A stretch of DNA of 64,000 bases from Dyadobacter psychrophilus. GTDB taxonomy: Bacteria; Bacteroidota; Bacteroidia; Cytophagales; Spirosomataceae. The stretch lies in contig NZ_FUZA01000003.1 of assembly GCF_900167945.1 (NCBI RefSeq), positions 434,001-498,000 on the forward strand, read 5' to 3'. The notes under the pieces are model-generated. The model saw only the letters and a list, made by a program, of their open reading frames with translations, did not search any database and was not told the origin of the DNA. Shown one piece after another: positions 17,038 through 25,258 of the stretch. The stretch's first letter is position 1. The number at the start of each line of letters is the position of its first letter. A program made the position numbers and the translations under genes.

Positions 17038-18912
17038 TTATTTCAGGACGGGCAATGTTATGCTGCTGCTATATTGCGCATTGTGGTGGATCGTAACTTT
17101 CGATTTTTGAAAATCCGACTCACTCGCTTCAAAAATGTTCATGAATTTCTGTGGATTTCTGTCAACCAGCGGAAACCAGCTACTTTGGATCTGCACCATA
17201 ATGCGGTGTCCTTTTTTGAATGTGTGCGCGGTTTCGTTGAGCTTAACTGTTACTTTTTCCACTTTGTCTTTCGTAAAAGGCTCAGGTTTTGAAAAGCTTT
17301 TGCGGAATTTGCCACGAAGCACTTCTGCCCGCACCATTTGCTGATAACCGCTCATATCCACCGCCTTATCGCCTTCTTTTGCGCCAGGAACCGATGTGTT
17401 AGCAGGCCAAACATCAATCACTTTTACTATGAAATCTGCATCAGAACCGGTGGTTGAAACCATAAGATCAGCAATAATTTCACCGGTTAATGTTACGTCT
17501 GCCAACAAAGAATCTGTTTGAAAGCTAAGCACATCGGGCCTTTCAGAAGCAAATCTTTGGTCCTCGGCCATATAAGCGTTATTTCTGTGGCTGCCCGCAA
17601 CACTCGTGTAAGGAACCGGGTTGGCAGGGTCGCTTTCATAATCGGTTTTACCAGACTTCGAAGCAGGTTTGGTTATTGACAATAACCCATTTAGATTGAA
17701 ATAATACGGCGTTGGCTGGCTGTTTTTAGGTGGCCAAACATCGTAATTTTTCCATCGATTAGAACCTGTTTCATAAACCGTTACCTCAGGCTGGTCAAAG
17801 CTGCCTTTTCCTTTTAGGTAAAAATTGAAAAACTTCGTTTCGATCTCTTCCTGAAAATATTTGTTCAAATCGCCACCAAAATGATATTGGGCAAACGACT
17901 TCCACTGCGCCGCCGCCCAGCCGCCATGCGTCCATGGGCCCATAACGAGGCGATTATTATTTCCGGGCGTTTGCTTTTCAATGGCCGCATACGTTTTCAA
18001 AGCACCATATAAATCCTCCGCATCAAACCAGCCTCCAACGACCAGCACAGCAGGTTTTATGTTTTTCAAATGCTTCTTAATGTTCCTGCTTTCCCAAAAT
18101 TCGTCATAAACCGGATGCGCCACAGTTTGCCTCCAAATGCTGTTGGGATCAGAAAAATAAGCATCCGTATTTGCTTTTTTCAAAGGCCCGAAGTCCAGGA
18201 AATATTTATAGGCATCTGTATAACTGGCATTAAAAAAAGGCTTGTAATTTTCCCCATCTGCACTTTTTGGACCATCAAAACCGCTGTAAAAACCGAAGTT
18301 GTCCATCAAAAAGAAAGCTCCGTTGTGATAGCAATCGTCACCGATAAATTCATCAGACATAGGCGCTTGCGGCGAAACGGCTTTCAATGCGGGGTGCGCA
18401 TCGGGTAACGCGGCGGAAGAATAAAATCCCGGAAACGAAATGCCCGATTGACCTACATTACCATTGTTTTTCGTGTTTTTCAAAAGCCATTCAATCGTAT
18501 CATAAGTGTCGCTCGACTCGTCGACATCTTTATTACCCAATTTTTTCTCAATCGCCGGCGTCATTTCCCTGAAATTCCCTTCACTTTTGTAACGTCCACG
18601 CGCGTCCTGGTAAACGAAAATGTACTTTTCACGCATCAGATAGACATTTGGGCCAAGGCTGCGTCGATATTTATTCACTCCATACGGCCGCACCGAATAA
18701 GGCGTCCGCTGCATGAGAATCGGATAAGTTTGAGATGAATCCTTAGGGGAATAAATGGCCGTAAAAAGCTTCACACCATCGCGCATGGTAATGTATTGCT
18801 CGGTTTTAATGTAATTTTCCCTGATCCAGTTGGTGTCAGGCGTTGCCGTGTTCTGGGCTTTACAAATGCAGGACGAAAGCAGCAAAAAGAGCAATAGCAA
18901 ACGTTTATTCAT
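17038..18912 (-). CDS. Exported CocE/NonD-family alpha/beta hydrolase
   Basis: A 624-residue hydrolase of the CocE / X-Pro dipeptidyl-peptidase S15 group with a signal peptide (residues 1-19, MNKRLLLLFLLLSSCICKAQ). The catalytic domain shows MRDGVKLFTAIYSP, the nucleophile elbow GQSGISFPG, WFDAEDLYGA (acid) and MGPWTHGGWA (His). The C-terminal third is the jelly-roll domain of the family (LTGEIIADLMVSTTGSDADF). Such enzymes cleave esters, acylated amines or peptides. It is first in the operon with the ThuA-like and beta-helix genes. Substrate unknown. Confidence 0.9.
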   Translation of the reverse strand: MNKRLLLLFLLLSSCICKAQNTATPDTNWIRENYIKTEQYITMRDGVKLFTAIYSPKDSSQTYPILMQRTPYSVRPYGVNKYRRSLGPNVYLMREKYIFVYQDARGRYKSEGNFREMTPAIEKKLGNKDVDESSDTYDTIEWLLKNTKNNGNVGQSGISFPGFYSSAALPDAHPALKAVSPQAPMSDEFIGDDCYHNGAFFLMDNFGFYSGFDGPKSADGENYKPFFNASYTDAYKYFLDFGPLKKANTDAYFSDPNSIWRQTVAHPVYDEFWESRNIKKHLKNIKPAVLVVGGWFDAEDLYGALKTYAAIEKQTPGNNNRLVMGPWTHGGWAAAQWKSFAQYHFGGDLNKYFQEEIETKFFNFYLKGKGSFDQPEVTVYETGSNRWKNYDVWPPKNSQPTPYYFNLNGLLSITKPASKSGKTDYESDPANPVPYTSVAGSHRNNAYMAEDQRFASERPDVLSFQTDSLLADVTLTGEIIADLMVSTTGSDADFIVKVIDVWPANTSVPGAKEGDKAVDMSGYQQMVRAEVLRGKFRKSFSKPEPFTKDKVEKVTVKLNETAHTFKKGHRIMVQIQSSWFPLVDRNPQKFMNIFEASESDFQKSKVTIHHNAQYSSSITLPVLK

Positions 18913-18968
18913 GGCTGGCTGTTAACGATAAAATTATATTGACCAAAAATACAGAAGAAAGTGTTTGT

Positions 18969-18976
18969 CAAACATA
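18969..18976 (-). promoter_or_regulatory. -7 element TATGTTTG for the hydrolase operon
   Basis: The minus strand reads TATGTTTG (TAnnTTTG), about 57 bases upstream of the CocE-like start. No TTG lies at the expected distance upstream, so only the -7 half is supported. Confidence 0.45.
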
Positions 18977-19016
18977 AAACTTTTTACCTTCCCGTTTATT
19001 TGCATATCCCCCGTCG

Positions 19017-20150
19017 ATGATCCGAGTTCTTAAAAAATCCTTTATGATATTATTCATTTTGCTGGCCTTGCTCGTCATGGCGGGCTACATTTTTATACAG
19101 CAGCCGCAGTTTGGCAGACAGCCGTCAGGCGCACGTTTGGAGTTAATCAAAAATTCACCCAATTACAGAGACGAAAAGTTTCAGAATGAAAGCTTTACGC
19201 CTGATTTAGCGGAAGGGTCCAGTTATTCAAAAGTGTTGATCAAATTCTTTTTTGGCAAAAGCAAATACAACATTCCGGGAGCCCCTATTCCCTCTCAAAA
19301 GACCGATTTGCTACATTTGGATCCGACAGAAAATGTGCTCGTCTGGTTCGGACATTCATCCTACTTTATGCAAATTGACGGCAAAACCTTCCTCGTCGAC
19401 CCGGTTTTTAGTGGCAGCGCATCGCCAATTCATTTCACGACACCGAGTTTCAAAGGCACTGACGTTTACACCGTTGACGATTTTCCAGCCATTGATTTTC
19501 TTCTCATTTCACACGACCATTGGGATCATTTGGATTACCAGACGATTTTGAAATTAAAATCAAAGGTGAAAAAGGTTGTAACAGGCCTTGGAACCGGCGA
19601 GCATTTGGAATACTGGGGCTACGATCCGAAAATTATCATTGAAAAAGACTGGTATCAGGAAGCCGATCTGGGCAATGGATTTAAAGTGAATGTTACGCCG
19701 GGCAGGCACTTTTCCGGAAGAGCATTAAGCAGGAATAAAGCCATGTGGGTCTCTTTTGCACTACAAACCCCAACCATGAAAATCTTTATCGGCGGCGATT
19801 CAGGCTATGACCAACATTTCAAAAAAATAGGCGAAAAATTCGGTCCCTTCGACCTCGCCCTCCTCGAATGCGGACAATACAACGAAGCCTGGAAATACAT
19901 TCACATGATGCCGGAAGAAACTGTAACCGCTGCCCACGAGCTTAAAGCCACCAAACTAATGCCCGTACACTGGTCCAAATTCTCACTCGCCCTCCACGAC
20001 TGGAACGAACCCATCCAAAGAGCGACTACCGAAGCCAAAAAACAAAACATGCCGCTCGTAACGCCTATGATAGGCCAGAAGGTTAATTTGAAGGGGGAGA
20101 ATGTTTTTACGGAATGGTGGAAGGATCGGGCGTTGGAGCCGGAGGATTAA
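19017..20150 (+). CDS. Membrane-anchored MBL-fold hydrolase (NAPE-PLD/UlaG-like)
   Basis: A 377-residue metallo-beta-lactamase-fold hydrolase with one N-terminal membrane anchor (about residues 7-27). It carries WFGHSSYFMQIDGKTFLVDPVF, the dimetal motif SHDHWDHLD (HxHxDH), TPGRHFSGR, GGDSGYD and MPVHWSKF, the order seen in NAPE-PLD- and UlaG-like enzymes. These hydrolyse phosphodiesters or cyclic esters, and the anchor points the domain to the periplasm. It is divergent from the CocE-like operon with 104 bases between starts. Confidence 0.85.
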   Translation: MIRVLKKSFMILFILLALLVMAGYIFIQQPQFGRQPSGARLELIKNSPNYRDEKFQNESFTPDLAEGSSYSKVLIKFFFGKSKYNIPGAPIPSQKTDLLHLDPTENVLVWFGHSSYFMQIDGKTFLVDPVFSGSASPIHFTTPSFKGTDVYTVDDFPAIDFLLISHDHWDHLDYQTILKLKSKVKKVVTGLGTGEHLEYWGYDPKIIIEKDWYQEADLGNGFKVNVTPGRHFSGRALSRNKAMWVSFALQTPTMKIFIGGDSGYDQHFKKIGEKFGPFDLALLECGQYNEAWKYIHMMPEETVTAAHELKATKLMPVHWSKFSLALHDWNEPIQRATTEAKKQNMPLVTPMIGQKVNLKGENVFTEWWKDRALEPED

Positions 20151-20234
20151 CCAGAACGACCGCAGGAAAAGTAGAGTTTGGAATGTGAATTGAGATTTTC
20201 GAAATTGTATCATTCTACACAAACACTTGTAACG

Positions 20235-20432
20235 ATGACACAGGAACTGGTTGACAAAGTCAGGGCGTATGTGAAGGCAAGGCGGGAAGAAATAGACAAT
20301 TCTCCCGATCCCCGCCAGGCATCTATCAACCACTTAAAAGAAATTGGCTATCTGGATGAGAATGGGGAGGTCGCAGAACACTACCGCGGCGGACTTCCCG
20401 ACGCTGGCAAGAAAACAAAAGTTTCCGCCTAA
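20235..20432 (+). CDS. Small partner protein, putative antitoxin
   Basis: A 65-residue charged protein. It is mostly helical by composition at the N-terminus (MTQELVDKVRAYVKARREEI), then DPRQASINHLKEIGYLDENG with a basic tail. The HLKEIGYLDENG stretch recalls small Bacteroidota proteins in which a helix is followed by a turn of this kind. I chose the ATG at 20235; an ATG at 20178 would add 19 residues of non-conserved look. It lies 24 bases before the ADP-ribosyltransferase-like gene on the same strand, so an antitoxin or specificity role is inferred from layout only. Confidence 0.6.
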   Translation: MTQELVDKVRAYVKARREEIDNSPDPRQASINHLKEIGYLDENGEVAEHYRGGLPDAGKKTKVSA

Positions 20433-20456
20433 TCTATATTTACACGGACACTATCA

Positions 20457-21050
20457 ATGAATCCATTTCATTACTGTGACGTTATAGTCTACGGCTTTCA
20501 TGGCTGCAGTGTAGTGGTCAAAGACAGAATTCTGAGCGGCTTTGCAAAATTTAATAAAAGTGCTAATCAGTATGGCTGGTTAGGGCCCGGAGTATATTTT
20601 TGGGAAAATGATTTTTTGCGAGCTCAGAGCTGGGCGATAGAAATGCATGGAAATAGTGCCGCAGTAGTAGGAGCGAGAATTCAGCTTGGACATTGTTTCG
20701 ATATTTCTAACTCGTTTGCCAAAGAAATTCTCAAAATTTCCTACAACGATCTTTGCGAAGATTTGTCAACTTCGCATTTATCAATGCTTGCCAACAAGCC
20801 CCATCCCAAGGCAAAAGGAAACCCGGACGACAAAGTTTTGAGATATTTGGACAAGGTTGTTATTGATCATGCAATGGCACTGGTCGAAAAAAATGAACCC
20901 GACACTTTGTACGACACAATCCGAGCCCCATTTCAGGAAGGATTTCCAGTTTATCCCGGCAGCGCCTTCCGCGAGCATGATCACATTCACTTGTGTGTAC
21001 GGAATCCTGATCTGCTGGTTGATTTGCTTGATCCAGATGAGGTGAGTTAG
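20457..21050 (+). CDS. ADP-ribosyltransferase-like protein, putative toxin
   Basis: A 197-residue protein with PARP/ART-like landmarks. YGFHGC (His15) stands for the NAD-binding H of an H-Y-E triad. GWLGPGVYFWEND (Tyr47) looks like the second-strand tyrosine motif. The tail has FREHDHIHLCVRN (Glu173, His176), a possible third catalytic position. I recognise the pattern (DTIRAPFQEG...YPGSAF...HIHLCVRNP) from unnamed bacterial proteins but know no family name. No signal peptide or membrane segment, so it is cytoplasmic. With the 65-residue gene upstream it looks like a toxin-antitoxin pair. The activity is inferred from motifs. Confidence 0.65.
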   Translation: MNPFHYCDVIVYGFHGCSVVVKDRILSGFAKFNKSANQYGWLGPGVYFWENDFLRAQSWAIEMHGNSAAVVGARIQLGHCFDISNSFAKEILKISYNDLCEDLSTSHLSMLANKPHPKAKGNPDDKVLRYLDKVVIDHAMALVEKNEPDTLYDTIRAPFQEGFPVYPGSAFREHDHIHLCVRNPDLLVDLLDPDEVS

Positions 21051-21051
21051 A

Positions 21052-21123
21052 TTACTCCTCAACCTCCAACTCCCAAATCCCATCCACATCGGCATGAGCG
21101 TGTAACTCTGGCCTTGGAGGATA
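21052..21123 (-). pseudogene. Possible 3' remnant of a small gene
   Basis: On the minus strand the 82-base gap between the convergent ATPase and ART-like genes contains a 23-codon open stretch that ends in TAA. It reads like a natural protein end (ELHAHADVDGIWELEVEE). An in-frame TAA lies directly upstream (21124-21126) and there is no usable start, so if it is coding at all it is a leftover fragment. Chance is a real alternative for so short a stretch. Confidence 0.25.
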
Positions 21124-21132
21124 TTACAGGAA

Positions 21133-21840
21133 TCAATCAAATAAATTTCTAAAATATAGCTCGGGATCGTCCAACAGGCTTTTGGTCAGTTGATAATGGT
21201 TTGTTTCTGTGTATTTTATTTGTCGTACAGGCGATTTGTCAAAGTCGAAAATGACTGCGCCGGGATAGGTTAAGAGAATTGGCGAGTGTGTTGCGATAAT
21301 AAATTGAGCGTTTCCGGCATTCTCCAAACTATTAATGATTGACATGAATGCAAGTTGGCGTTGCGGAGAAAGCGCCGCTTCAGGCTCGTCCAGCAAGTAA
21401 ATGCCGCGATTGAATCTATTTAGAAAAAGTGATAAAAACGCTTCGCCATGCGATTGTGCATGCAGTGACTTGCCGCCATATGCGTCCGAAAGATCATTCG
21501 AGTCAACATAAGTGGCGAAATTGAAAAAACTTTCGGCGCGCATGAAGAATCCGTTGGTGATCCGTTTGGGTCGCCATGAAAGTCTTAAAAAGTTGGCAAG
21601 ATTTGATTCCGTTTCGTAGAAATCGTAAGTGTGATTTTGGTTTCCGCCGGCTGGATTAAAACCACATTTGATTGCAATTGCTTCGAGGATTGTTGATTTT
21701 CCTGATCCGTTTTCTCCTACAAAAAAAGTTACGTTGGAATTGAATTCCATATCCAGGCCGTTGGCAAGGACTGGAATGTTAAATGGATACTCGGTGGTGT
21801 TGCCGATGTTGGTTGTGATGGCGTTGGTTAGGAATGGCAT
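21133..21840 (-). CDS. Small ABC-type AAA ATPase (COG3910-like)
   Basis: A 235-residue ATPase with Walker A FVGENGSGKST, an SHGE signature, Walker B IYLLDEPEAALS and an H-loop ATHSPILL. This is the full set of a RecF/ABC-like nucleotide-binding domain without a coiled coil or membrane part. The size and layout fit the predicted ATPases of COG3910, whose function is unknown. The ATG at 21840 is preferred to a start at 21888. The gene is convergent with the ART-like pair and lies downstream of tRNA-Glu, separated from it by a strong terminator. Confidence 0.85.
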   Translation of the reverse strand: MPFLTNAITTNIGNTTEYPFNIPVLANGLDMEFNSNVTFFVGENGSGKSTILEAIAIKCGFNPAGGNQNHTYDFYETESNLANFLRLSWRPKRITNGFFMRAESFFNFATYVDSNDLSDAYGGKSLHAQSHGEAFLSLFLNRFNRGIYLLDEPEAALSPQRQLAFMSIINSLENAGNAQFIIATHSPILLTYPGAVIFDFDKSPVRQIKYTETNHYQLTKSLLDDPELYFRNLFD

Positions 21841-21888
21841 TGGCGTGTGTAATTGTATAACTGAAATCAGCACGCAAGATAGCAACAA

Positions 21889-21917
21889 AAAAACCGCCCT
21901 AAAATAAGGCGGTTTTT
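21889..21917 (-). terminator. Terminator downstream of tRNA-Glu
   Basis: AAAAACCGCC (21889-21898) pairs perfectly with GGCGGTTTTT (21908-21917) around a 9-base loop. On the minus strand the stem ends in a run of T, so it should stop the tRNA transcript before the ATPase gene; the symmetry lets it work in both directions. Confidence 0.85.
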
Positions 21918-21949
21918 GTAGTTTCTGAAAGCGCTAACGCGCGGTTATG

Positions 21950-22021
21950 TGACCCATAGGGGAATCGAACCCCTGTTTCAACCGTGAAAGGGTCGTGTCC
22001 TAACCGCTAGACGAATGGGCC
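21950..22021 (-). tRNA. tRNA-Glu (anticodon UUC)
   Basis: The minus strand folds as a cloverleaf. The acceptor arm is GGCCCAT with ATGGGTC (one G-U) and discriminator A. The anticodon arm CGACC / GGTTG closes a loop CTTTCAC with anticodon TTC. The T arm contains GGTTCGATTCC. The 3' CCA is not encoded (ACATA follows). The gene stands alone with its own promoter and terminator. Confidence 0.95.
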
Positions 22022-22095
22022 GACTGGTCTCCTACTTCGCGCGTTTTTTAAGCACTTTCTTTCACTTTTCGTTTCCGTTTTCCGAAATCGTGGTG

Positions 22096-22127
22096 CAAAG
22101 ATGCACGGTGCGATTTTAAATTCCAAA
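22096..22127 (-). promoter_or_regulatory. Promoter of tRNA-Glu
   Basis: The minus strand has TTTG (22127-22124), 20 bases, then CATCTTTG (22103-22096), one mismatch from TTTG-N20-TAnnTTTG. The implied start is near 22089, about 70 bases before the mature tRNA. Confidence 0.6.
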
Positions 22128-22237
22128 CTTACAGTTGAAATAAAACGAAGTTATTTTACACTCTCCTGATTTCCAGAACATTCAAACCAAAACTTTTTTT
22201 ATTCAATATCCCATGCCGTTAAATTGAGGTAACTTTC

Positions 22238-22245
22238 TAATTTTG
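22238..22245 (+). promoter_or_regulatory. -7 element TAATTTTG for the M14 peptidase gene
   Basis: TAATTTTG matches TAnnTTTG and lies 35 bases before the ATG at 22281. The closest upstream TTG is only 11 bases away, so the -33 half is not supported. Confidence 0.4.
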
Positions 22246-22280
22246 GACTTGCTCGTTTTCAATTTCACTTCCTTCAACAT

Positions 22281-24770
22281 ATGTTAAAACGTTTCTGCTG
22301 GTCACTGTTGTTGCTTTTTTCCCAATTCGCAGTGGCGCAAAATAAAACGCCGGATGAATTCCTGGGTTTTCCGCTTGGCTCCAAATTCGCATTTCACCAT
22401 CAAATCGTAGATTACATTAAGTTATTGCAATCGCAAAATACGGATCGCGTGAAACTGGTCCAATATGGCAGCAGCAATGAAGGTAGGCCCCTTATGGTGG
22501 CGTTTATTTCATCGGCAGAGAACATCGCGAATCTGGAAAAGATCCGAACCAATCATCTGAAAAGCATTAAACTGCTGGACGGAAAACCCGATGCTGCAAC
22601 CCCGCCGATCGTTTGGATGAGTTACAATGTGCATGGAAATGAGTCTGTGTCGGCGAATACAAGCATGAAAGTAATTTATGAGTTGCTAAACAAGCAGAAT
22701 GCGCTGACCCAGGATTTTCTTAAAAATATGGTCGTGATGATCGATCCGTGCATCAATCCGGACGGTTATGACCGCTATTCCCAATGGTATAACCGCGTGC
22801 AAAATGCGACGCCGGATGTGACCCCGTTTGGTTTGGAACATGACGAGCCGTGGCCTGGCGGACGATTTAACCATTATTTGTTTGACCTGAACCGCGACTG
22901 GGCGTGGCAAACACAGAAGGAAACGAAGGAGCGCATTGTGCTTTACAACCAATGGATGCCGCATTTCCATGCCGATTTCCATGAAATGGGCCACACCAGA
23001 AGTTACTATTTCCCTCCTGCCGCTCGGCCATTCCACAAAGATGTAACTGCCTGGCAGCGACAGTTTAATGATCTGATCGGCGAATACTGCCGCAAATATT
23101 TTGACAAAAACAACTGGGCTTATTTTACCAGATATAATTACGACCTTTTCTATCCAAGTTACGGTGACACCTGGCCGACGGTGAATGGCGCTATCGGTGT
23201 TACTTATGAACAAGGCGGAGGCGGAAGGGCCGGGTTGGGCATTGAACGCAAAGATGAACATGATACATTGACGCTTGCAAGCCGCATTTCACATCATTAT
23301 GCAACGAGTTTGGCCACATTGGAAGCGGTGCTTTCCCAGAAGGAACGAATTGTTTCTGAGATGATTAAATTTCATGAGGACGCGGTTAATGCGCCTGCCG
23401 GCTCTTTCAAAACATACATTGTAAAGGCTAAAGGAAATGAAGAACGGATTCGCTCATTTGGTGAATGGATGACCCGCCAGGGCTTTGTTTACGGCATAGC
23501 AGGCAAAACGGCCTCGACAAAAGGAACGGAACTGACAACGTTGAATGAACAATCTTTCAAAATTGAGAACAATGACTTGCTCATTAGCGCATATCAGCCA
23601 AAATCAAACTTGTTAAGGATTCTTTTTGAGCCAAAACCTGTGCTGGAAGACTCTGTAACTTACGATGTTACAAGCTGGGGACTTGCTTACTTATATGGTT
23701 TGAAGGCTTACGGATTGAAAGAAAAACTCGTGCCGGCAACTTATCAGGCAGAGAAGATTGAGAACCCGATTCCGGCTACTTCACCTTATGCTTATCTGGC
23801 ACAATGGTCTGAGGTTGAGCACGCTGCATTTCTGGCAGATTTGTTGAAAAACGGAATTTTGGTTAAAAGCTCAAATGTTCCGTTTGACATTAATAAAGCA
23901 ACCTATGAAGCAGGAACACTGATCATTCCCAAGAAAGGAAATGAAAATCTGGCCTTCGACAAACTGGTCACTTCCATCGCTACCAAACATTTTGTAAAAC
24001 TGACACCGGTGCAGACAGGCTATGTGAGCAACGGCGCCGACTTCGGCAGCGATTACATTGTGTCCCTTAAAGCCCCGAAAGTGGTTGCAGTGACCGGAGA
24101 TGGCATTAGTCCGACCGCTATTGGTGCCATATGGCATTATTTCGAACAGCAAATTGGCTATCCGGTGACGCTCGTGAACGGATCACGACTTTCAACATTG
24201 CCATGGAATGAAATCGACGTCCTGATCCTTCCTGATGGTAAATATTCGGACATTATTAATGACAAACATTTGGAAGCACTGCAAAACTGGATTCGTAATG
24301 GCGGGAAATTAATTGCTATGGAACGGGCTACGGATGCTTTTGTGGGTAAACAAGGGTTTAATTTAACCAAAAAATTCACCGACAAAAAGAAGGATTCTGA
24401 TACATTCAAAAAATATGGCGATCAGGAGCGCGAAGATGCGGGCGACACTTCGCCGGGAAGCATGTTCCAGGTCACAATGGACACGACTCACCCACTTTCA
24501 TTTGGCTGCGGAAAAGAATATTTCACGCTTGTTCGCGACGCGTATGAAATGGATTATCTGAAAGATGGCTGGAATGTTGGTTACCTGACAGAAACAGGCT
24601 ATAAAGCAGGTTTTGTGGGCAACAAAATGACGGGTAAGCTCAAAAACACATTGGTAATGGGCGTGCAGGACATGGGCCGCGGCCACGTCGTCTACCTGCT
24701 GGACGATCCGGTTTTCCGATCCATGCTCTATAATGGCAAGATTCTGTTTAGTAATGCGGTGTTTCGTTAA
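22281..24770 (+). CDS. Exported M14-family zinc carboxypeptidase
   Basis: An 829-residue exported metallopeptidase. The signal peptide (residues 1-19, ending QFAVAQ) precedes the M14 domain. Zinc ligands are visible in YNVHGNES (HxxE) and DFHEMGH, and the substrate-binding stretch is DPCINPDGYDRYSQW. The C-terminal ~400 residues are typical of large Bacteroidota M14 proteins and include a glutamine-amidotransferase-like segment (DVLILPDGKYSDI, LQNWIRNGGKLIAMER). It probably trims peptides in the periplasm. It is a single gene after tRNA-Glu, convergent with aroQ. Confidence 0.9.
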   Translation: MLKRFCWSLLLLFSQFAVAQNKTPDEFLGFPLGSKFAFHHQIVDYIKLLQSQNTDRVKLVQYGSSNEGRPLMVAFISSAENIANLEKIRTNHLKSIKLLDGKPDAATPPIVWMSYNVHGNESVSANTSMKVIYELLNKQNALTQDFLKNMVVMIDPCINPDGYDRYSQWYNRVQNATPDVTPFGLEHDEPWPGGRFNHYLFDLNRDWAWQTQKETKERIVLYNQWMPHFHADFHEMGHTRSYYFPPAARPFHKDVTAWQRQFNDLIGEYCRKYFDKNNWAYFTRYNYDLFYPSYGDTWPTVNGAIGVTYEQGGGGRAGLGIERKDEHDTLTLASRISHHYATSLATLEAVLSQKERIVSEMIKFHEDAVNAPAGSFKTYIVKAKGNEERIRSFGEWMTRQGFVYGIAGKTASTKGTELTTLNEQSFKIENNDLLISAYQPKSNLLRILFEPKPVLEDSVTYDVTSWGLAYLYGLKAYGLKEKLVPATYQAEKIENPIPATSPYAYLAQWSEVEHAAFLADLLKNGILVKSSNVPFDINKATYEAGTLIIPKKGNENLAFDKLVTSIATKHFVKLTPVQTGYVSNGADFGSDYIVSLKAPKVVAVTGDGISPTAIGAIWHYFEQQIGYPVTLVNGSRLSTLPWNEIDVLILPDGKYSDIINDKHLEALQNWIRNGGKLIAMERATDAFVGKQGFNLTKKFTDKKKDSDTFKKYGDQEREDAGDTSPGSMFQVTMDTTHPLSFGCGKEYFTLVRDAYEMDYLKDGWNVGYLTETGYKAGFVGNKMTGKLKNTLVMGVQDMGRGHVVYLLDDPVFRSMLYNGKILFSNAVFR

Positions 24771-24814
24771 TGAGTGAATAAAAAACATTCAGTCATTCGC
24801 TCATTCAGTCATTC
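24769..24814. repeat. Short direct and inverted repeats after the M14 gene
   Basis: CATTCAGTCATTC occurs twice (24786-24798 and 24802-24814), three bases apart. AATGAGTGAAT (24769-24779) also pairs with ATTCGCTCATT (24795-24805) with one G-U. The element fills the gap between two convergent genes and may be a terminator or a simple duplication; no clear T-run follows on either strand. Confidence 0.6.
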
Positions 24815-24818
24815 AACA

Positions 24819-25232
24819 TTAAAATGTGCGAACCGCTAGTTCGTAACCTTTAAGCCCCAGACCACATATCATTCCCTTGCAACGCGATGTCAAATAACTG
24901 TGGTGACGGAAGGTTTCGCGGGCGTGGATGTTTGAAATGTGGACTTCTACGGCCGGGGTGGTTACTGCCGAAAGCGCGTCGGCTAACGCGATGGATGTGT
25001 GCGTGTAACCGCCCGCATTGATCACAATGCCGTCGAATGTAAAACCGACTTCGTGGATTTTATCTATTAATGCTCCCTCGTGATTGGATTGAAAATAATG
25101 TAGCTCAATGTCCGGAAAAAGACCTTTCAGCGTTTCGAAATAATCCTCAAATGATTGGTTACCATAAACGCCGGGTTCGCGTTTGCCTAAAAGATTCAAA
25201 TTAGGGCCGTTCAGGATCAGGATCTTTTTCAT
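24819..25232 (-). CDS. aroQ: Type II 3-dehydroquinate dehydratase
   Basis: A 137-residue enzyme of the shikimate pathway that dehydrates 3-dehydroquinate to 3-dehydroshikimate. It shows ILNGPNLNLLGKREPGVYG with the catalytic Tyr, FQSNHEGALID, INAGGYTHTSIAL and VEVHISNIHARETFRHHSY with the catalytic His. The length is slightly short but complete for the family. Its start is only 26 bases from the divergent xerD start, so their promoters must overlap each other or the coding ends. Confidence 0.95.
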   Translation of the reverse strand: MKKILILNGPNLNLLGKREPGVYGNQSFEDYFETLKGLFPDIELHYFQSNHEGALIDKIHEVGFTFDGIVINAGGYTHTSIALADALSAVTTPAVEVHISNIHARETFRHHSYLTSRCKGMICGLGLKGYELAVRTF

Positions 25233-25258
25233 TCAATAATCAGATTAACAGTTCTTCT

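Noticed and set aside
22686-23261. 191-codon minus-strand ORF within the M14 peptidase gene
   Set aside because: It is antisense to a gene with clear zinc motifs, has a composition typical of a shadow frame (Ile, His, Arg rich) and no recognisable domain.
24786-24814. CRISPR-like repeat
   Set aside because: Only two 13-base copies with a 3-base spacer; no array and no cas genes. No other CRISPR-like array was seen in the window.
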